From: Nereida sp965655635
Lineage (GTDB): Bacteria; Pseudomonadota; Alphaproteobacteria; Rhodobacterales; Rhodobacteraceae
NCBI RefSeq assembly: GCF_965655635.1
Contig: NZ_CBFHHE010000047.1
Location: 1 to 10,550, forward strand
Reading direction: 5' to 3'
Length of the DNA: 10,550 nucleotides
Of the stretch, positions 6,485 through 10,550 are shown piece after piece. Below the pieces are notes generated by a model that did no database searches, had not been told where the DNA came from, and saw only the letters and a program-made list of their open reading frames with translations. The translations under genes were made by a program, and so were the position numbers. The stretch's first letter is position 1; each line of letters starts with the position of its first letter.

Positions 6485-7825
6485 TTACTCGGCTGTTTCA
6501 GATAAATAGGTTTGTAGCCATCGCGCCGTGCGCAAAAGCCGGTCATCTTTTTCGGGCGGCCCAATAAGCTGCACACCGATCGGTAGGCCATTGTCACCAA
6601 CCAGAAGAGGAAGGCTGACACATGGCAGCCCCGCAAGTGTCCACAGGGTACAAAAAATCGGATCGCCTGTGCCCTCTCCAAACTTTGGAGCTTCACCAGC
6701 TGCTGAAGGCGCAATGACTGCATCGTAATCTAGAAAGAAGTTCATAAAGAACGACTCAGCGGACCCTTTGACGGCTAGCGCATCTTCATACTCAGTTTTT
6801 GTGATTTTACGCGCACGCTCAATGACGGGCTTCAATGTGCCACTGATTTGATCCCAATGCGCATCGAAGACCTCAGCTTGGTGATGAGCAATTTCATATT
6901 CGTGGATACGCGCCTGCACCATGACAAGATCAGACAGGGTATCTGCGGGCTCCATCTTGGTCACTTTAGGGCCAAGAATATCTAGCACCGCTTCCATGCC
7001 CTCACGCGCATCACCGGAAAGGCGCTCGTTAAAGGGAAGATCAAACCATGCAAATTCTGGCGTTACCAGTGCCTCGGCCTGCGCTCCTTCAAGCATCTTT
7101 GGACGCGGACGCGCAAAGCTAACTTGGTCATTTTGATCGTAGCCTCCGATTGCATCGGTCAACAGGGCAACGTCTTCAAGACTGCGACCAAAACAACCCA
7201 CTTGATCAAGCGAAACTGACGTCTGCAAAACGCCACTGCGGGAAATCACGCCGCGTGTCGGTTTGAACCCAAATGTTCCGCAGAATGATGCCGGACGGAT
7301 AACAGAACCATTGGTCTGCGTACCAATGGCCAGCGGCACATGCATCGCTGCAACGGCAGCCGCCGAACCACTGGATGAACCACCAGGGCTATGATCGGCG
7401 TTATGGGGATTACGGGTTTCGTTTGCATGCACAAAAGCCAGTTCAGTGGTCACGGTTTTACCCAAGATCACAGCACCTTCTTCGCGCAAACGTTCAACTA
7501 AACGGGCTACGTGTTCCGTTTGGCGTCCAGCGAAGATTGATGTTCCGCGCTGTGTTGGCATTTTGGCAGTATCGATGATGTCTTTCAGGCCAACCGGAAT
7601 GCCATGAAGACACCCCGTTGCCATGCCTGCCCTGCGAAGCCGGTCACATTCAGCCGCTTGCGCAAGTGCTGCATCAGGATCGAGGAAAGCCCATGCGTTA
7701 ATAGCTTCGTCAGTTTCCGTAATGCGCGCCAAGCAAGACTTGACCAATTCAACAGAACTAAGGCGTCCCGAGGCGATGGCATTCACCGCCTCGGTTGCAG
7801 TTAGTTTATAACTATCTGGGATCAT
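6485..7825 (-). CDS. Amidase signature family protein
   Basis: A 446-residue amidase-signature hydrolase that cleaves an amide to a carboxylate and ammonia (or an amine), probably in the cytoplasm, as no signal peptide is visible. The Ser-cisSer-Lys triad is intact: K81 in GLKDIID, S150 in SPGGSSSGSAAA and nucleophile S174 in GTQTNGSVIRPA, with the usual 24-residue spacing between the serines. The nucleophile loop reads TNGSV rather than the commoner TGGSI. LHGIPVGLKD and FGFKPTRG are standard, as is the C-terminal AGLPCVSLPL plus PIGVQLIGPP. It is shorter than GatA (about 480), and no gatB or gatC is near, so it is a metabolic amidase rather than a tRNA amidotransferase subunit. The ATG at 7825 overlaps the dctM stop as ATGA, implying that the imported substrate or an intermediate is an amide. 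Confidence 0.93.
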   Translation of the reverse strand: MIPDSYKLTATEAVNAIASGRLSSVELVKSCLARITETDEAINAWAFLDPDAALAQAAECDRLRRAGMATGCLHGIPVGLKDIIDTAKMPTQRGTSIFAGRQTEHVARLVERLREEGAVILGKTVTTELAFVHANETRNPHNADHSPGGSSSGSAAAVAAMHVPLAIGTQTNGSVIRPASFCGTFGFKPTRGVISRSGVLQTSVSLDQVGCFGRSLEDVALLTDAIGGYDQNDQVSFARPRPKMLEGAQAEALVTPEFAWFDLPFNERLSGDAREGMEAVLDILGPKVTKMEPADTLSDLVMVQARIHEYEIAHHQAEVFDAHWDQISGTLKPVIERARKITKTEYEDALAVKGSAESFFMNFFLDYDAVIAPSAAGEAPKFGEGTGDPIFCTLWTLAGLPCVSLPLLVGDNGLPIGVQLIGPPEKDDRLLRTARWLQTYLSETAE

Positions 7826-9189
7826 GGAATGTATGGCCCAAAGAGATAGTCAGGGAACCACAATGCGATGCCTGGGAAGTTGTACATCAAGACCATCGTC
7901 AAGATCACAATACCCAGGTAAGGCATGATACCGCGGAAGATATCCATCAACTCAATTTTGTCCTTGAGGACCCCTTTGAGATAATAGGCGGACATCGCCA
8001 TGGGTGGCGTCAGGAACGAAGTCTGCAAGTTCAAGGCAATCAACATCGCAAAGAAGTAAGGGTTTACACCAAATACCTCGAGAAGCGGTAAGAAGATTGG
8101 CACGAAAATGATCAGGATCTCAGACCATTCCAGCGGCCATCCCAGCAAGAAGATAATGATTTGAGCAAGGATCAAGAATTCCCACGGCTCAAGATCAAGC
8201 CCACCAACCCAATCTGCGATGATGTCGTGACCACCCAAATATGAGAAGACTGATGCAAACGTCCACGAACCAACAAACAACCAACACACCATCGCAGTTG
8301 CTTTTGCGGTCAGGAAGACGCTTTCCTTCAGCTTTTCCCACGTCATGGAGCGATAAAGTACCGCCAACACCATACCACCCAAAGCACCCATAGCAGCAGC
8401 TTCAGCCGGTGTCGCAAGACCACCCAGGATTGAACCAAGAACAAGCGCAATCAACACAGTCAGCGGTACAAAGCTTACCAACAGGTCTTTATAGATTTCG
8501 CGGGGTGGCGGCACATTTTCCATTGTCGGTTTTGGCGCCAATGCTGGATTGAACCAAACACGTGTGATCACGTAGACAATGTAGAGGCCCGCCAACAACA
8601 AACCGGGGAATACGGCAGCTGCGTAAAGACGCAAGGGCGACAAATCGGCGATCGCCGCATAGACGATAAGCATGATGGATGGCGGGATCAAAATACCCAA
8701 CGTACCACCGGCACAGATCACGCCAGATGCAAAGCTTTTGTTATAATTGGCATTTGCCATCGCGGGAAAAGCCAACAAGCCCATCAGTGTTACAACCGCA
8801 CCAACGATACCAGATGCCGTTGAGAACACTGCACAAGTAAGCAAGGCGGCAATTGCAAGACTACCCGGCAAGTTGCGTGCAGCCATGTACAACGAGAAGA
8901 ACAACTTATCGACGATGTTTGCCCGCTCAACCACGTAGCCCATAAACAGGAACAACGGGATCGCAACAAGGATCGGGTTTTCCATCACAGAATAGGTGTT
9001 CTGATTCAGCAGGTAGAAAATGTTGTTGTTGAAAATATCCGAGAACGTCTCGATCGGACCACCTTGATGGTACGCGTAATATCCAAATGCCACACCCATC
9101 GCGAGGAGTGTAAAAGCAATCGGAAAGCCAAGAAGTACAAGGAAAATGAACAGCCCAAGCATCAACAGGGCGACTTCAGGATTTGACAT
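7822..9189 (-). CDS. dctM: TRAP transporter large permease (DctM)
   Basis: A 455-residue inner-membrane protein, the large subunit of a tripartite ATP-independent periplasmic (TRAP) transporter that couples ion flow to organic acid uptake. It has a dozen or so hydrophobic segments. Conserved DctM signatures are GGTLGILIPPS at 161-171, GGLATPAEAAAMGA at 256-269 and NLQTSFLTPPMA at 387-398. The GWPLEWSEILIIFVPIFLPLL segment (350-370) is typical of the large permeases annotated as mannitol/chloroaromatic or 2-oxo-acid (Tak) type. The ATG at 9189 lies 34 bases after the dctQ stop with a weak GAAAG ribosome binding site. Its stop overlaps the amidase start. It works with DctQ and DctP. Confidence 0.96.
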   Translation of the reverse strand: MSNPEVALLMLGLFIFLVLLGFPIAFTLLAMGVAFGYYAYHQGGPIETFSDIFNNNIFYLLNQNTYSVMENPILVAIPLFLFMGYVVERANIVDKLFFSLYMAARNLPGSLAIAALLTCAVFSTASGIVGAVVTLMGLLAFPAMANANYNKSFASGVICAGGTLGILIPPSIMLIVYAAIADLSPLRLYAAAVFPGLLLAGLYIVYVITRVWFNPALAPKPTMENVPPPREIYKDLLVSFVPLTVLIALVLGSILGGLATPAEAAAMGALGGMVLAVLYRSMTWEKLKESVFLTAKATAMVCWLFVGSWTFASVFSYLGGHDIIADWVGGLDLEPWEFLILAQIIIFLLGWPLEWSEILIIFVPIFLPLLEVFGVNPYFFAMLIALNLQTSFLTPPMAMSAYYLKGVLKDKIELMDIFRGIMPYLGIVILTMVLMYNFPGIALWFPDYLFGPYIP

Positions 9190-9223
9190 CTTTTTATATC
9201 TTTCTATTCGCTCTTATGGCGGT

Positions 9224-9814
9224 TCATTTATTAGAAGGCGTAGCGGACTGGATCGCATCCAGATCAATACTCGCCAACAAATCTTCAGTTTCTTTGACGT
9301 CTGCCAAACGCTCGGGCCAAGCACCGGTACGCATCGCCATCACGCAGCGCGCAAGCTCAGCACAGCCTTGCAGTACCAACAGCGCACCAGACAGCGGGAT
9401 CAAAGATTTGAAGAAATAAATTTGAATACTGGCAGGGCTGTTAAAGCTCACTTCTTTGTAGCGCCAGCTATCAGAAGCGATCTCGTAACCATACCAAGCA
9501 AGGGCAATGACACCCGGAAAGAAGAATAGGAAATAAAGCACAAAATCCAATGAGGCTTGTACTTTGATCGGCAGCAAACGGTACACAACATCAGCACGCA
9601 CGTGCGTGTCCTGCGCCAATGCATACGCACCGCACATCAAGAACAAAGCACCGTACATCTGGATCATCATATCAAACGCCCAAACAGTAGGCGAATTCAG
9701 GACGTATCTTACGAAAACTTCGTACGATACGGACAGTGTGAGGATTAGAATGCACCACCCAAAGGCACGTCCAACCCACAGGCTCAGTCCCTCAATGGCA
9801 TAAACGATTTTCAT
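9224..9814 (-). CDS. dctQ: TRAP transporter small permease (DctQ)
   Basis: A 196-residue small subunit with four predicted membrane helices at about residues 13-36, 50-68, 88-112 and 131-155. The family motifs YEVFVRYVLNSPTVWAFDM (31-49) and DTHVRADVVY (69-78) are present. The charged C-terminal extension after about residue 160 makes it longer than the shortest DctQ proteins, as usual in the mannitol/chloroaromatic-type TRAP group. The ATG at 9814 has a GGGGAG ribosome binding site 10 bases upstream. It pairs with DctM in the membrane. A 34-base gap separates the genes. Confidence 0.93.
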   Translation of the reverse strand: MKIVYAIEGLSLWVGRAFGWCILILTLSVSYEVFVRYVLNSPTVWAFDMMIQMYGALFLMCGAYALAQDTHVRADVVYRLLPIKVQASLDFVLYFLFFFPGVIALAWYGYEIASDSWRYKEVSFNSPASIQIYFFKSLIPLSGALLVLQGCAELARCVMAMRTGAWPERLADVKETEDLLASIDLDAIQSATPSNK

Positions 9815-9851
9815 GTGTCTGTCGCTCCCCTACAGATCATGTGAATTATTG

Positions 9852-9870
9852 GCGCTCATCAACTGAGCGC
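9852..9870 (-). repeat. Hairpin 2 in the dctP-dctQ spacer
   Basis: GCGCTCA at 9852-9858 and TGAGCGC at 9864-9870 form a perfect 7-bp stem with a 5-base loop. It lies just after hairpin 1 in the transcript and about 37 bases before the dctQ start, clear of the dctQ ribosome binding site. No T-run follows. A role in mRNA stability or partial attenuation is inferred. Confidence 0.5.
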
Positions 9871-9874
9871 AAAT

Positions 9875-9900
9875 GTCCGGGCGCAATAAAGCACCCGGAC
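9875..9900 (-). repeat. Hairpin 1 in the dctP-dctQ spacer
   Basis: On the minus strand GTCCGGGTGC and GCGCCCGGAC form a 10-bp stem (one G-T pair) around a TTTATT loop, 22 bases past the dctP stop. Only ATTT follows, so this is not a full terminator. Such a structure after a binding-protein gene commonly protects the upstream mRNA from 3' exonucleases and lets DctP be made in excess over DctQ and DctM. That role is inferred here. Confidence 0.6.
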
Positions 9901-9922
9901 ACACCGTTTCTAAACTAAACGA

Positions 9923-10550
9923 TCAACCGAAGTAGTGGTTGTACGCCAGTTTGTAATCAGGCTGGTTCAGGTTGAGGTAGTTCATCACATCTTTGGCGTA
10001 TGCCTTTTGTGAATCCATCACCTTCGCAAAGAACGCATCTTCACCAGCAATACGATCTGCAACAATATCCCAAGCCGCCAATTGTTCTGCCATTACGGAG
10101 TCAGGTGTACGGTATACATTGACACCATCGGACTCTTGAAGCTTGACGAGATCATCAGCGTAGCGCTTAGTGTTGCCCCAGTAGAAGCCAGCGCTTTCAG
10201 CCATCGAGGCGTTTTTAATAATTGCTTGATGTTCTGCCGACAAGCCATTGAATTTATCTTTGTTAAAAGTAACCTCAAAACACTCTTGGCTTTGGTGATA
10301 CGATGCCAAGTGGTAATGCTTGGACACGTCCTGCATACCAAAGTCACGGTCAGATGTCGGGTTGTTGTACTCCGCAGCATCAATCAGACCCGACTTAATT
10401 GCCGGCTGAATTTCTCCGCCAGGTAGCTGTACGACCGACATACCCATTTCCAACAAAACGTCTGCTGCAAGGCCGACTGTACGGTATTTAAGACCTTCCA
10501 TCTGGCTAGCATCTTTAATCTCTTCCTGGAACCAACCTAGTGGTTGAGCA
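9923..10550 (-). CDS. dctP: TRAP transporter substrate-binding protein (DctP), C-terminal part
   Basis: About 208 residues are visible. The N-terminus, including the signal peptide, lies beyond the window edge, and the frame is open to base 10549. The protein is the periplasmic receptor of the TRAP system. The pattern QPLGWFQEEI, MEGLKYRTVGLAADVLLEMG, VQLPGGEIQPAIKSGLIDAAE, NNPTSDRDFG and YHLASYHQSQECFEVTFN matches the FcbT1/TakP group (COG4663-type), whose characterised member in Rhodobacter sphaeroides binds 2-oxo acids. The arginine in KYRTVG is the conserved residue that pairs with the ligand carboxylate in this family. An internal ATG at 10501 is not the start. It is the most upstream gene seen of the operon, and the promoter is outside the window. 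Confidence 0.94.
   Translation of the reverse strand, partial: AQPLGWFQEEIKDASQMEGLKYRTVGLAADVLLEMGMSVVQLPGGEIQPAIKSGLIDAAEYNNPTSDRDFGMQDVSKHYHLASYHQSQECFEVTFNKDKFNGLSAEHQAIIKNASMAESAGFYWGNTKRYADDLVKLQESDGVNVYRTPDSVMAEQLAAWDIVADRIAGEDAFFAKVMDSQKAYAKDVMNYLNLNQPDYKLAYNHYFG

Overview
The window looks like chromosomal DNA of a marine alphaproteobacterium, most likely of the Rhodobacterales (Roseobacter group). The basis is the style of the TRAP, amidase and LacI proteins, GC content of roughly half by eye, and the many ATGA stop/start overlaps. The species cannot be fixed from the sequence. Almost every real gene lies on the minus strand, so transcription runs from high to low coordinates.

Right part (about 4360-10550, minus strand): one compact catabolic operon. 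It starts with a three-gene TRAP transporter: dctP (cut by the window end), dctQ and dctM. A 108-base spacer with two strong hairpins separates dctP from dctQ. An amidase, a 64-residue membrane protein, a D-2-hydroxyacid dehydrogenase and a 3-hydroxyisobutyrate/tartronate-semialdehyde-type dehydrogenase follow. Three of these junctions are 4-base ATGA overlaps. A hairpin with a T-run follows the last gene. The transporter is of the 2-oxo-acid/mannitol-chloroaromatic class. The likely logic is uptake of an organic acid, amide hydrolysis, then redox steps on hydroxy/oxo acids. The substrate is not known.

Middle part (about 2640-4260): gene debris around two intact genes. The last ~56 residues of a sugar-type ABC ATPase are followed by an intact 68-residue membrane protein and an intact LacI-family regulator. 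The C-terminal end of a Gfo/Idh/MocA oxidoreductase then runs toward LacI from the plus strand, and their stop codons are one base apart. Next comes the C-terminal third of a thiamine-diphosphate enzyme. This is best read as an old sugar-uptake locus that lost most of its genes.

Left part (1-2078): an intact CaiB/BaiF CoA-transferase overlaps the end of the thiamine-diphosphate fragment. Further left lies a tetratricopeptide-type gene broken by apparent frameshifts, then an unrecognised reading frame with a membrane segment and an internal stop. I see no tRNA, rRNA, CRISPR array or intact mobile element. The clearest theme is an ordinary but uncharacterised TRAP-amidase-dehydrogenase operon beside a patch of pseudogenes.
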